From the NCBI GenBank assembly GCA_019416685.1, contig DXWV01000050.1:111828-175827 (forward strand): DNA of 64,000 nucleotides. The letters run 5' to 3'. Made by a program: the position numbers and the translations under genes. The notes beneath the pieces were generated by a model, which worked only from the letters and a program-made list of their open reading frames with translations, was not told the DNA's origin and searched no databases. Source of the stretch: Bacteroides sp. (GTDB taxonomy: Bacteria > Bacteroidota > Bacteroidia > Bacteroidales > Bacteroidaceae). This document shows positions 25,248 to 35,231 of this stretch, one piece after another (within the stretch, counting starts at the first letter, position 1; each line of letters begins with the position of its first letter).

Positions 25248-28163
25248 ATGTTGTATAAGAAACTTATTACTACATTGCTCCTCCCACTCTGTATGGGAAC
25301 AATGTATGCACAACAATTGGCCTTCCCTGGTGCTGAAGGCTATGGACGATTTGCCCAAGGGGCAAGAGCCAGTGAAACGCCGGAAGTCTATCATGTAACT
25401 AATCTTGATGATTCAGGGAAAGGTTCTTTGCGTGATGCTGTAAGCCAGCCCAATCGTATTGTGATATTTGATGTGTCAGGAGTGATAAAATTAAAATCCC
25501 GTTTGGTCTTTTCTAAAAATCTTACCATAGCCGGACAAACGGCTCCGGGCGAAGGTGTAGTGGTTTATGGTAATGGAGTTTCTTTTTCTGCTGCCGACAA
25601 TATAATTGTTCGTTATCTGCGTATACGAATGGGAATCGGTGGCACGAGTGGAGCTGATGCTGCAGGAATTGCCAATGGGGGGAATATGATATTCGATCAT
25701 ATATCCGCTACATGGGGTTTAGATGAGAATTTCTCAATAAATTGGGATAGTAAGGGATTTGAACCGTATAATATAACTATCCAAAACTCTATCATTGGAC
25801 AAGGAATTATGGTACATGCTTGTGGAGGCCTTATCCAGACTAATGGTGGAGTGACTTTGTATCGCAATCTCTATATTGACAACAAAACTCGTAATCCCAA
25901 AGCGAAGGGGTTGAACCAGTTTGTTAATAATGTAGTCTATAATTGGGGTGAAGGCGGTGCTTATATCTTGGGTGATACGGAAGCTTCTTCTTGGGGTGTT
26001 ATTACTAATAATTACTTTATAAAAGGGCCGGTTCAAGGAACTAAAGCTTTTACACGCGCAAAGACTGCATTCCAAGTTTACCAAAAAGGTAATATGATTG
26101 ATTATAATCAGGATGGCATACTCAATGGATACGAAGCCACTGAAGAAGATTATCGTCGGGATGCATCTAATCCGGAAAGTGAGAACGTTACTTTCGTAGA
26201 TTCATACGATAGTTTTGATTATTCGGATTATGATAGAAGAAGGTTGGTAAATGGAGAGAAAGTAGTCATTACTACGGAACCGGAGAAGCATCCGGTTATT
26301 GCCGGAGAAACAAATGCTGTTGAGGCATTTAATTGGATTGTCGATAAGGTAGGAGCTTCCTTGCCTGAACGTGATGAAGCTGATAATTATATGATTGATG
26401 AACTACTTTCATTAGGTACCAAGGGTGCTTTATTAAGTGGAGAATCCGAATTGGGGCTTGTGAATGGCGTTGGTAATATTTTTGCCGGTAACAGGCTGTT
26501 GGATACAGATAATGATGGTATTCCCGATGTCTGGGAAGACGCTAACGGATTGGATAAGAATAATCCGAACGACGCAGTACTGAAGGCTGAAAACGGATAT
26601 TTGAATATCGAAAATTATATCAATAGCATTACTGGGCCCATTCCTTATGTGAAATACCCTACTAATTTACAGTTAACCTCTTTGGGTACGGACTATCTTT
26701 CATTTAAATGGGTAAATAATGCTTCAGATGCTACTTTGGTTGTTCTTGAATATTCTACGGATAATGAGGAATTTACCGAAATCGCTTTGGAACCGGGTAC
26801 GGCGACTTATAAATTAGAATCATTGATTCCTAATACAACTTATTACATTCGCCTGAAAACTGTAGTTGGCGAAATGGAATCATTATATACCTCTGTGCAA
26901 GAGTTTGCTACACGAGGGGTTCCGGCTCCTCCGGTAACTTCCGTCGATCCGATACCGGAAAATGAAGCAACTATTTCCGATTATACATCTGTACGACTCT
27001 CTTGGGAAAATAAAACAGGTGCTTGGGCGGGAGCTCTTTCACATACAGTCTATTTGGGAAAATCCAAAGAGAATATGGATGTTGTATTAAACGCTTCTAC
27101 AGCAAGCGTAGTAACGGTCAATGTTGAACCTGCTACTACTTATTATTGGCGTGTAGATACGAAGAATCTTATGGGAGAGTGCAAAGGAGATGTTTGGAGT
27201 TTTACAACCGGAACGAAACCCGAACGTGGTAAGGTTGCTTATTATTCTTTCAATGAAACAGAGGGTACTGTACTCGAGAACGCTTATGGTGAGGATGCTA
27301 CTGCCAAAGATTTCACTCCGTCATGGGTTGAAGGAATCCGGAACAATGCCGTTCAATTCAATATGGCAAATGCTGCTTTCGTACAGGAACATTATGATGC
27401 ATTGACTTTGGGCAGTGAATCTTTTTCAATTGAATTGTGGTTTAAATCTGCCGGAGGGTCTGTAGACTGGTATCTAATTCATAAAGGTAGTCATGCCACA
27501 ACAAGTTATGAGGGTGCTACCGGTAAGTGGTTTGGTATACAGTATCAAAAAAACAGCAAGAATGATCGTTTGACTTGGGCTATCGATGATAATGTAACAA
27601 AGACAGATGTCAATGCAACCGGCGCTACTGCTAAATTCTTCACGAACGAATGGGTACATCTGGTTTGTGTACGCGATGTAGAAGATAAACAATTGAAGAT
27701 GTATGCAAACGGAGTACTGATAGTTTCAGGTGCTGATAAGACAGGAGACATCGGTACTATAGAGAAAATGGCCATCGGCAACTGCAATACAGCCTATGAA
27801 AATGGCTTCCAGGGTTTGATGGATGAATTAACCATCTATAACGAAGCGTTGACTTCCGAAGAGATAAAAGATCATTATAAGCAGGGAACTGCTACGCATA
27901 TAAATAATATAACTGCCGGAGAAGCGGGGCGTGCTTACCCCATGCCTTTTGTAAATGAATTTTATATTCCTGTAACGGATGCGGACAATGCATCGGGACT
28001 GGTTACAATAATGAATACGGCAGGACGAACGATTTACCAAACTAAAGTCGCTATTGACGGTGGAGTAGCTCGTGTAATGGATGTTGGTTCTTTATCCGAA
28101 GGATACTACATCTATACATTAAAACTAGGTCATAAGGTATTGATTGGTAAAATTGTGAAATAA
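25248..28163 (+). CDS. Multidomain PL1 pectate lyase with FnIII, LamG and T9SS-like tail
   Basis: The chosen start MLYKKLITTLLLPLCMGTMYAQ (25248) gives 971 residues with a clean signal peptide; the upstream ATG adds 28 non-signal residues. The N-terminal domain (to about 430) is a PL1-type pectate lyase: AFPGAEGYGRFAQGARA, VTNLDDSGKGSLRDAV, IRYLRIRMG-like NIIVRYLRIRMG and DHISATWGLDEN. Then come a calcium-type DTDNDGIPDVWED segment, two FnIII-like domains (residues about 480-670), a LamG/concanavalin-like domain (YYSFNETEG to LTIYNEAL), and a C-terminal sorting-like domain ending KVLIGKIVK. It would cleave homogalacturonan or pectic backbone outside the cell. The LamG and tail are shared with the PL11 enzyme at 43313-46393. 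It heads the SusCD/fasciclin operon. Confidence 0.85.
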   Translation: MLYKKLITTLLLPLCMGTMYAQQLAFPGAEGYGRFAQGARASETPEVYHVTNLDDSGKGSLRDAVSQPNRIVIFDVSGVIKLKSRLVFSKNLTIAGQTAPGEGVVVYGNGVSFSAADNIIVRYLRIRMGIGGTSGADAAGIANGGNMIFDHISATWGLDENFSINWDSKGFEPYNITIQNSIIGQGIMVHACGGLIQTNGGVTLYRNLYIDNKTRNPKAKGLNQFVNNVVYNWGEGGAYILGDTEASSWGVITNNYFIKGPVQGTKAFTRAKTAFQVYQKGNMIDYNQDGILNGYEATEEDYRRDASNPESENVTFVDSYDSFDYSDYDRRRLVNGEKVVITTEPEKHPVIAGETNAVEAFNWIVDKVGASLPERDEADNYMIDELLSLGTKGALLSGESELGLVNGVGNIFAGNRLLDTDNDGIPDVWEDANGLDKNNPNDAVLKAENGYLNIENYINSITGPIPYVKYPTNLQLTSLGTDYLSFKWVNNASDATLVVLEYSTDNEEFTEIALEPGTATYKLESLIPNTTYYIRLKTVVGEMESLYTSVQEFATRGVPAPPVTSVDPIPENEATISDYTSVRLSWENKTGAWAGALSHTVYLGKSKENMDVVLNASTASVVTVNVEPATTYYWRVDTKNLMGECKGDVWSFTTGTKPERGKVAYYSFNETEGTVLENAYGEDATAKDFTPSWVEGIRNNAVQFNMANAAFVQEHYDALTLGSESFSIELWFKSAGGSVDWYLIHKGSHATTSYEGATGKWFGIQYQKNSKNDRLTWAIDDNVTKTDVNATGATAKFFTNEWVHLVCVRDVEDKQLKMYANGVLIVSGADKTGDIGTIEKMAIGNCNTAYENGFQGLMDELTIYNEALTSEEIKDHYKQGTATHINNITAGEAGRAYPMPFVNEFYIPVTDADNASGLVTIMNTAGRTIYQTKVAIDGGVARVMDVGSLSEGYYIYTLKLGHKVLIGKIVK

Positions 28164-28180
28164 TATAATTTGAAAATAAG

Positions 28181-30427
28181 ATGAAGAAATATTTTCTGAT
28201 AGGATTTTTCCTTTGTTCACTGGCGGCATGCCAGTCGGAGATGGATAAGTACTATGAAGTCCCTGATTGGTTGAAAGGGAATGCTTTTGAAGTGATGGAA
28301 GATAAGGGAACGTTCTCCATTTTCATGAAAGCTGTGGAGCGAAGTAGTTATGCCGACCTCGTAAAGGGAAAAGGTATTGTGACAGTTATGGCACCTACCG
28401 ATGAGGCTTTTGCCGCATATCTGTCAAAGCATAATTATAATTCCGTAGATGATATTCCTGAGGTGGAACTGAATAAATTGGTAGGCTATCATCTGGTGTA
28501 TTATTCATACAGTAAAAACGATTTCTTATTTTATAATCCGAATGGGGTTGATAGTGAGCAACAGTCACCCGGAGCTTATTTTAAATTCAGGACAAAGAGT
28601 CGTGATGCTATTTCTACGGCGGTAGATCGGGCCAACAATAATGCTGTTCGCAAGATCATGCATAAGGAACGTTTTATTCCGATCATTTCGGATTTTTCGT
28701 TGAGTAGCTCATCTCATAAAGAGGATTATGAAACTATGTTTCCGGGATCGGTTTATACAGGTGGTATCGGGAGCTTTAATGTAGCCAATGCTTCTGTTAT
28801 TGGTGATGAAATGGTAACGGATAATGGCTATCTGTATACCGTTAATCAAGTAATTGAGCCTTTGGAGACGATCTATGGGGAGATGAATAAAGAGAATTCA
28901 GACTATACGCTATTTGCCGGCATGTACGATCGTTTTGTAAATTATAAATATGATGAAGATGCAACAAGAGATTATGGCAATGGGGATTCTTTATTTGTAC
29001 ACTCCCATTATATGCTTCCACCTATTGCTTGTGAATGGACGAATTTCACCAGTACTACCAAACCGGACTATGCTCAGATGGATGACTTAACAAGCATTTC
29101 GTTTGCCGTACTTGCTCCCGATAATGCATCTATCAATCAATTCTTCCAAAAGTATTGGGCTTCGTCCTATGCCTCATTGGATGAAGTGAATTTTGTACCA
29201 TTATATCAGTTTATGAATGCACATGCCATCAGATACGGTGGTCATATGGTCGGAGTTTATACTTTGGGAAGAGAACTTTTATATAGCGATATTTGGGATG
29301 ATAACCAGTTGACTATGCCTAATGATGTAAAAGTCTGCTCTAATGGTATTTTAGGAGGAATGAAAGGAAATGTGATTACTCCCGAAGTTTTTGAAACTCC
29401 AATTGCTCCGGCACTATGCGATAAAAATTATAATATCTTCGCTTTATTGTGTCAGAAAGGCTCTCTTTATGACATCTTTAACAAGTCTCTTGATAAAAAA
29501 TTTAATGTGTTCTTTCCTACGGATGAGATGTTTTTGAACAGTGAGTACAATGGAGATTATATCCAGTATTTAAAGGGGAATCCATATATCATTACTGATG
29601 AGCAAGTGCAAGTAGCCAATAGTACCGACGGAACAATGAGCAATGCTACAACATCACAGTCGAAAGCCATTGCCGGTGCACACATTGCAGATGGTATTAT
29701 GGCCCAGAAAAGTGAGACTGAAGTGATATATTCTACTTATAATGACTACGAATACTTATATCGCAAAGGGAATAAGGTTTATTCCTCTGCTACATGGAAC
29801 TCTGAAAGATTTGGTAATGAAGTTTCTGTACCACAAATAGAGTTGATTAAAAGCTATGATATGGGAAATGCGTATGCGTTGAAAGGAGATAAGTCTGCAA
29901 CCTCTTTGATTGCTGACCAGGGTAATTTTAAAGACCGTGTGAAGCAAATTAAAGGTGTAAATGATTATTCTGGATTTAGTATTTATTTAGGGATGGCTTC
30001 TGTAGATGACGATGAACCGGCTTTCAATTTCTTGCAAGGAAATCGTTTTATAGTATTTGTCTCTACACAAGCAGCCGTTTTAGCGGATTTGATGAGTACT
30101 AATCCTAAATTCAATCAAAGGGCACCTCAAGCAGAAAGAGATATGTTTGTGAAAAGTCTTTTTGTAGATATGTCAGCCAGTGGTTTGATTGATTATCCGT
30201 TTGCCACTACAGGCAAAGATACAGAGAAAGTCTTAACTACATTCGGTTCCAAAACTGTGGCAGGAAAGAAAGTAAGTACAACAATTACACTTATCAATAA
30301 AGCGGACGGCTCGATGAAGTTGAGAGACAGTAAAGGTAATGAAGTGAATATAACCTCTTTCTTCCCTTATATCTATGCTGACGGTGCAGCTTATGTAATA
30401 GACGGCGTATTGGATTTATTGAATTAA
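28181..30427 (+). CDS. Fasciclin (FAS1)-domain lipoprotein, large
   Basis: The 748-residue protein has a lipoprotein signal with lipobox SLAAC near residue 17. FAS1 features are visible: FSIFMKAVERSSYADLVKG, VTVMAPTDEAFAAYL and the closing LVGYHLV. A second copy around FVNYKYDEDATRDYG to VLAPDNASINQFF and a further one (IFALLCQKGSLYDIFN to FFPTDEMFLN) indicate several repeats. Such lipoproteins occur in Bacteroides loci next to SusC/SusD and may act as surface glycan-binding or scaffold proteins. That role is inference. It lies 17 bp after the PL1 gene and 14 bp before SusC. Confidence 0.8.
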   Translation: MKKYFLIGFFLCSLAACQSEMDKYYEVPDWLKGNAFEVMEDKGTFSIFMKAVERSSYADLVKGKGIVTVMAPTDEAFAAYLSKHNYNSVDDIPEVELNKLVGYHLVYYSYSKNDFLFYNPNGVDSEQQSPGAYFKFRTKSRDAISTAVDRANNNAVRKIMHKERFIPIISDFSLSSSSHKEDYETMFPGSVYTGGIGSFNVANASVIGDEMVTDNGYLYTVNQVIEPLETIYGEMNKENSDYTLFAGMYDRFVNYKYDEDATRDYGNGDSLFVHSHYMLPPIACEWTNFTSTTKPDYAQMDDLTSISFAVLAPDNASINQFFQKYWASSYASLDEVNFVPLYQFMNAHAIRYGGHMVGVYTLGRELLYSDIWDDNQLTMPNDVKVCSNGILGGMKGNVITPEVFETPIAPALCDKNYNIFALLCQKGSLYDIFNKSLDKKFNVFFPTDEMFLNSEYNGDYIQYLKGNPYIITDEQVQVANSTDGTMSNATTSQSKAIAGAHIADGIMAQKSETEVIYSTYNDYEYLYRKGNKVYSSATWNSERFGNEVSVPQIELIKSYDMGNAYALKGDKSATSLIADQGNFKDRVKQIKGVNDYSGFSIYLGMASVDDDEPAFNFLQGNRFIVFVSTQAAVLADLMSTNPKFNQRAPQAERDMFVKSLFVDMSASGLIDYPFATTGKDTEKVLTTFGSKTVAGKKVSTTITLINKADGSMKLRDSKGNEVNITSFFPYIYADGAAYVIDGVLDLLN

Positions 30428-30441
30428 TATAGAATAGAGAA

Positions 30442-33400
30442 ATGATGAAAAGAAATCGCTATATAATCCTACTGTTACTATTGGCAGGTGCGCAGGTGGT
30501 TGCGGCACAACATGTGTTGACAGGTACGGTGATGGATAAAGTTTTTAATGAACCTCTGGTGGGAGCCAACGTGTACGTTGCAAACTCGTCGAACCGTTCT
30601 TTGGGCGGTAGCATTGCCGATGTAAATGGTAATTATCGTTTGTCAATACCTGATCAAAAGGACTTGTCTATCGTATTCTCCTTTATTGGATATAAAACAC
30701 AAACTGTGAAATATACCGGTCAGAAAGTGATTAATATCACATTGGACGAAGAAGGTATGGCATTGGAAACAGTAGAAATTACTGCTAAAAAGATAGAACG
30801 AAACTCAATGGGACAATCTGCCAGAGAGATGATTTCTGCCACTCAGAAACTTACGCTTGGCGGTTTGGAAACGGCACCGGTAACTTCGGTAACAGAAGCT
30901 TTGCAGGGGGCTATGGCCAATGTCGATATTCTTACGGGCGCCGATCCGGGTTCCGGAAGTTCTATCCGTATTCGTGGTACGGCTTCTTTGAATGCTTCCA
31001 ATGAGCCTCTGTTCGTTGTAGATGGTGTACCTTTGCCGGTTGATATCTCTGATGACTTTAGTTTTGCATCTGCAAACTCCGATGATTATGGTTCGCTATT
31101 GAATATTTCACCGGCTGATATCGAATCTATTGAAGTATTGAAAGATGCGGCAGCTACAGCAGTGTGGGGTTCAAAAGGGGCAAATGGTGTGTTGATAATC
31201 AAGACAAAAAGAGGTAGTAAGGGACGTTTGCAATTTAATTTTAATACGAAGTATGAAATCAGTAAAGAGCGTTCCGGAATCCCGATGTTGAATGCCAATC
31301 AGTATATATCTATGGTTCAGGATGCTATTTACAACACAGTCTCCGACTTAGGTTCAGGCGCAGCTAAATCTCAGGAATATCTTAAATTGCTTTACAATAC
31401 AAAAGAGATTGGCTTTGACCCTGACTGGCAATATTTTGATGAGTATAATCAAAATACGAACTGGCTCAATGAAATAACGCAGAAAGGTTTCATTACCGAT
31501 AATTCTTTTTCTGTTTCGGGTGGTGGTGATAAGGCCAATTACCGTTTGTCATTAGGATATCTGAAACAGGAAGGTACTACTATCGGTACCGGATACGATC
31601 GTTTTAATGCATCGTTCAACACGGATTATCGTTTTTCTGACAAACTCGATATTGCACTGCAATATAGTTTTACGCGTGGTGTAACGGATGCCAACTATGT
31701 AGATGATACGGATGAATTAAAGAAAGCTTCCATTCGTGGACATGCTTTGACTAAGATGCCCAATATGAGTCCGTATGTTATTGGTCCGAACGGGCAGCGT
31801 ACTGGTGAGTATTTTACTCCTTACGAATCGTTTGGTATGACTTTTTCAAATGATAAGGTGTACAACCCGGTAGCGATGGCAAATGAAGCGGAGAACCGGA
31901 CGATTGCTACAAATAGCCGTATGACCTTTGTGCTCCATGCAAAACCATTTAAGTTTCTTGATTATTTCGGAACGGTAGGATTCAATGGGCAATTTACGAA
32001 AATAAACCGTTTCCTTCCGCAGAGTGTCACGGGCGTAGCTTATGAACATGAATCCTCTGCACTGAATTATGATATTGGCAAAGACCTTCTTTATCTGACT
32101 ACGGAAAACCGTTTAGTCTATAATCAGTCGTTCCGCGATGATCATAAATTGCTGATAAGTGGCATCTTCCAGACATCGGATCAGACAACGAGCACTTATA
32201 GCAGCAGATCTGCCAATACAGCCTCTTCCGGTATTACTTCTCCTATCGCAGGTTCCACTACTGCTAAGGGAGGTTCAGGAAAAACGATCAACAGAGATAT
32301 GGGGCTGACTTTGAACGGTCAGTATATCTTTAAAGAGAAATATATGTTTAATGCCGGATATCGTTGGGAAGCAAGTTCGGCTATGGACGTCAGCGGCCGT
32401 TGGGGAGGATTTCCTACATTTGGTGTAGCCTGGCATTTGGGAGACGAAGAGTTCATCAAGAGATTAGGATTTGTTTCATTGATTAAACTGCGCTATAGCT
32501 GGGGACAGTCGGGTAATTCCCCGACGGGAACCTCTCCTTATATCGGTAAGTTCTCGGCTGTTACACCTGGTTATGGCGACATGAGTGCCGTAAAACCCGA
32601 AAGCCCGGACCTGACACATCTGAAGTATGAAACGATCACTTCAAATAATATCGGTGTTGACTTCGGACTCTTCTCGGATAAAGTAACATTTGCCATAGAG
32701 CTATATACTAAAGTAACAGATGATATGTTGCAGAAGAAAATTAAAGTTCCCAGTTCAACCGGGCTTTCTACTGTGGCATGGTATAACTCTGGTAAGATGG
32801 AGAATAGAGGTTGGGAGTTCAATATTGATGTAGCTGCTATTCGTACAAAAGATTGGGGATTCAATTTCGGATTCAACATTTCACAGAATAAGAACAAAGT
32901 GTTGGAATTGCCCGAAAACCAAAGTGATGAAACGTATACGTTTGGTAATAAAAAATATGCTTATCGTGTGTTGATGGGCGATCCTCTGGGGTCATTCTAT
33001 GGATACCGTTACAAAGGTGTGTATCAGAATGTAGAGCAAACGTATGCAATGGATAAGAGCGGACAACAGATTCTTGACATTAACGGAGCGCCGGTAGTTG
33101 TGAAGAACGGTGACCAGAAAGTGTATCCGGGCGATGCTATATACGAAGATGTGAACGGTGACGGTGTAATTGATGAAAATGATATCGTCTATTTGGGCAA
33201 CAGTAACCCGACTCTGACCGGTGGTTTAAACTTTACGCTTCGTTATAAGAAGTTGAGCCTCGTAGCCGCTTTTCATGGACGTGCCGGACAAAAAGTAATT
33301 AACGAATCACGTATCAATATGGAAAACATGTATGGCAAGAATAACCAGAGTGTTGCTGTATTGCGTCGTTGGCGTAGTGAAGGAGACGATACGGATATTC

Positions 33401-33714
33401 CGCGTGCCTTATATGATAAGGGTTACAACTATCTGGGTTCCGATCGTTTTGTGGAAGACGCTTCGTTTCTCCGGTTGAAGACGATTACTTTGAAATATCA
33501 GTTCCCGGATAAGTGGATGAGACCGTGGGGAATCAGTAAACTTGAAGTTTATGCAACCGGCTATGATCTTTTTGTATGGACGAAGTACACTGGTCAGGAT
33601 CCGGAAATCAACTTGAAAGCCCCGGAAGACGGCTCTGCCGCACAGGTGGCTATCGATAGTAATAATACTCCGAAAGCAATGCGTTTTGCATTTGGTTTGA
33701 ATTTGAGATTCTAA
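30442..33714 (+). CDS. SusC-like TonB-dependent receptor 1
   Basis: The 1090-residue outer-membrane receptor has a signal peptide ending VVAAQ and a CarboxypepD_reg-like domain (VLTGTVMDKVFNEPLVGANVYV). The plug follows, with the SusC signatures PLFVVDGVPL and IESIEVLKDAAATAVWGSKGANGVLIIKTKRG. The remainder is a beta-barrel ending in aromatic ALRFAFGLNLRF-type residues. It imports oligosaccharides, here presumably rhamnogalacturonan fragments, together with the SusD-like lipoprotein encoded 10 bp downstream. The presence of a FAS1 lipoprotein gene on each side of the pair is noteworthy. Confidence 0.93.
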   Translation: MMKRNRYIILLLLLAGAQVVAAQHVLTGTVMDKVFNEPLVGANVYVANSSNRSLGGSIADVNGNYRLSIPDQKDLSIVFSFIGYKTQTVKYTGQKVINITLDEEGMALETVEITAKKIERNSMGQSAREMISATQKLTLGGLETAPVTSVTEALQGAMANVDILTGADPGSGSSIRIRGTASLNASNEPLFVVDGVPLPVDISDDFSFASANSDDYGSLLNISPADIESIEVLKDAAATAVWGSKGANGVLIIKTKRGSKGRLQFNFNTKYEISKERSGIPMLNANQYISMVQDAIYNTVSDLGSGAAKSQEYLKLLYNTKEIGFDPDWQYFDEYNQNTNWLNEITQKGFITDNSFSVSGGGDKANYRLSLGYLKQEGTTIGTGYDRFNASFNTDYRFSDKLDIALQYSFTRGVTDANYVDDTDELKKASIRGHALTKMPNMSPYVIGPNGQRTGEYFTPYESFGMTFSNDKVYNPVAMANEAENRTIATNSRMTFVLHAKPFKFLDYFGTVGFNGQFTKINRFLPQSVTGVAYEHESSALNYDIGKDLLYLTTENRLVYNQSFRDDHKLLISGIFQTSDQTTSTYSSRSANTASSGITSPIAGSTTAKGGSGKTINRDMGLTLNGQYIFKEKYMFNAGYRWEASSAMDVSGRWGGFPTFGVAWHLGDEEFIKRLGFVSLIKLRYSWGQSGNSPTGTSPYIGKFSAVTPGYGDMSAVKPESPDLTHLKYETITSNNIGVDFGLFSDKVTFAIELYTKVTDDMLQKKIKVPSSTGLSTVAWYNSGKMENRGWEFNIDVAAIRTKDWGFNFGFNISQNKNKVLELPENQSDETYTFGNKKYAYRVLMGDPLGSFYGYRYKGVYQNVEQTYAMDKSGQQILDINGAPVVVKNGDQKVYPGDAIYEDVNGDGVIDENDIVYLGNSNPTLTGGLNFTLRYKKLSLVAAFHGRAGQKVINESRINMENMYGKNNQSVAVLRRWRSEGDDTDIPRALYDKGYNYLGSDRFVEDASFLRLKTITLKYQFPDKWMRPWGISKLEVYATGYDLFVWTKYTGQDPEINLKAPEDGSAAQVAIDSNNTPKAMRFAFGLNLRF

Positions 33715-33724
33715 TTCACAAAAG

Positions 33725-35215
33725 ATGGAAATGAAAAAGATTAGTTATTATATTTTGCTACTCCTGATCACGATCTCCCAAACATCGTGTAAAGACTATC
33801 TGACAGTATTGCCTGAAAATAATCAGAGTAGCTTTGAATATTGGGAAACCAAAGAGGAAGTGGAGGCAGTCCTTGCTGCCGGGTATGTCAATCTGAGAAG
33901 TTCGGTGGAAAATTTCCTGCTTTGGGGAGAAGGTAGAGGGAATGGCTTCTCTTTCTTGTCCACATCCGGTTCGGATTTGCAGAAGGCAGCCATAAAGTTG
34001 CGCGACTTTGATATACTGCCTAAAAATCAGTTGGCAGACTGGAGCAAACCGTATTCGGCTATTGCAATGGCAAATGCTGTTATCAAGTATGCCCCAAGTG
34101 TTGTGGATAAAGATCCGTCGTTTAATATGAACATGTGCCGTTCGTTTATGGCAGAAGCCTTTTTCCAGCGGACACTTGCTTACTTCTATATTGTCCGTAC
34201 TTTCAGAGACGCTCCGTTTGTGACGGAACCTTACGTAGACGACAGTGCTCCTTATATACTGGCAAAGACAGATGGTGTTACTATCTTAAAATCGTGCATA
34301 GCCGATCTGGAAGAATATCAGGCCAATGCAAAAGAGTTCTTTCCGGAAGTGGATAATGATAATCCGATCAATACGAAAGGACGTGCTACAAGATGGGGAA
34401 TTCATGCATTGCTTGCCGATATCTATCTTTGGTTGGGTGATTATGATAATTGTATAAAGCATTGTGAATCAGTAATCAATTCCGGACGAGTAGGATTAAT
34501 AGCCAATAGTTTTTTGAACTATTATCCGGGCAATAGCAATGAAGGAATTTTTGAAATACAGTACAGCAATCCAAAGAGCCAGACCAATAGTTTCCAGACA
34601 TGGTTTAAAGCCGGTACGGAGGGATATTATAAAATATCCGATTATATGACCAATCTATTTGAACAGGACGAGAATGAGTTGCGCGGTTTGAATTATTCAT
34701 ATAGTGAAGCCGGTTACATCTGGAAGTATCTTGGTGTTGATAACGCTACGGCACGGGTAGCTTCTGAAAACGATCAGAATTATATCATCTATCGTCTGGC
34801 TGATGTTTATCTGATGAAAGCGGAGGCATTGATCATGCAGGATAATTTTGAAGCTGCCGCCGAATATATTGATAAGACTCGTGTGCGTGCCGGTCTGGAA
34901 GAAATGACTGTAAGTGAAGATCGGTTGACTATGCTGGAATACCTGTTGGTGGAGCGCCAGAAGGAGTTCTTTGGCGAAGGCAAGAATTGGTTTGATATAT
35001 TGCGCATCGGATTAAGAAGTCAGCAACTGTCTGATACCCGCTATAAAAGTTTATTTATAGAACAGGCTTTGAAAGCTGTGGGGGCCACATCGCAATCATT
35101 GGGACGGGCTACATTGTCCAATGAAGGGTCTTGGTATATGCCGATCTCGGAATCTGAGTTACAGAAAAATCCATTGTTAGAGCAGAGTGAATATTATGAA
35201 AGCATTAGTAATTAA
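33725..35215 (+). CDS. SusD-like glycan-binding lipoprotein 1
   Basis: The 496-residue product (likely start MKKISYY at 33731) has a lipobox TSC. It has the RagB/SusD architecture, with YLTVLPENNQSS and the TPR-like helices of the family (RATRWGIHALLADIYLWLGDY; YRLADVYLMKAEALI; LLVERQKEFFGEGKNWFDILR). It should cap the adjacent SusC receptor on the cell surface. Its 3' end overlaps the annotated upstream part of the next gene, but the true next start at 35232 leaves a 16-bp gap. Confidence 0.92.
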   Translation: MEMKKISYYILLLLITISQTSCKDYLTVLPENNQSSFEYWETKEEVEAVLAAGYVNLRSSVENFLLWGEGRGNGFSFLSTSGSDLQKAAIKLRDFDILPKNQLADWSKPYSAIAMANAVIKYAPSVVDKDPSFNMNMCRSFMAEAFFQRTLAYFYIVRTFRDAPFVTEPYVDDSAPYILAKTDGVTILKSCIADLEEYQANAKEFFPEVDNDNPINTKGRATRWGIHALLADIYLWLGDYDNCIKHCESVINSGRVGLIANSFLNYYPGNSNEGIFEIQYSNPKSQTNSFQTWFKAGTEGYYKISDYMTNLFEQDENELRGLNYSYSEAGYIWKYLGVDNATARVASENDQNYIIYRLADVYLMKAEALIMQDNFEAAAEYIDKTRVRAGLEEMTVSEDRLTMLEYLLVERQKEFFGEGKNWFDILRIGLRSQQLSDTRYKSLFIEQALKAVGATSQSLGRATLSNEGSWYMPISESELQKNPLLEQSEYYESISN

Positions 35216-35231
35216 TAAAAAGAGGAACCGT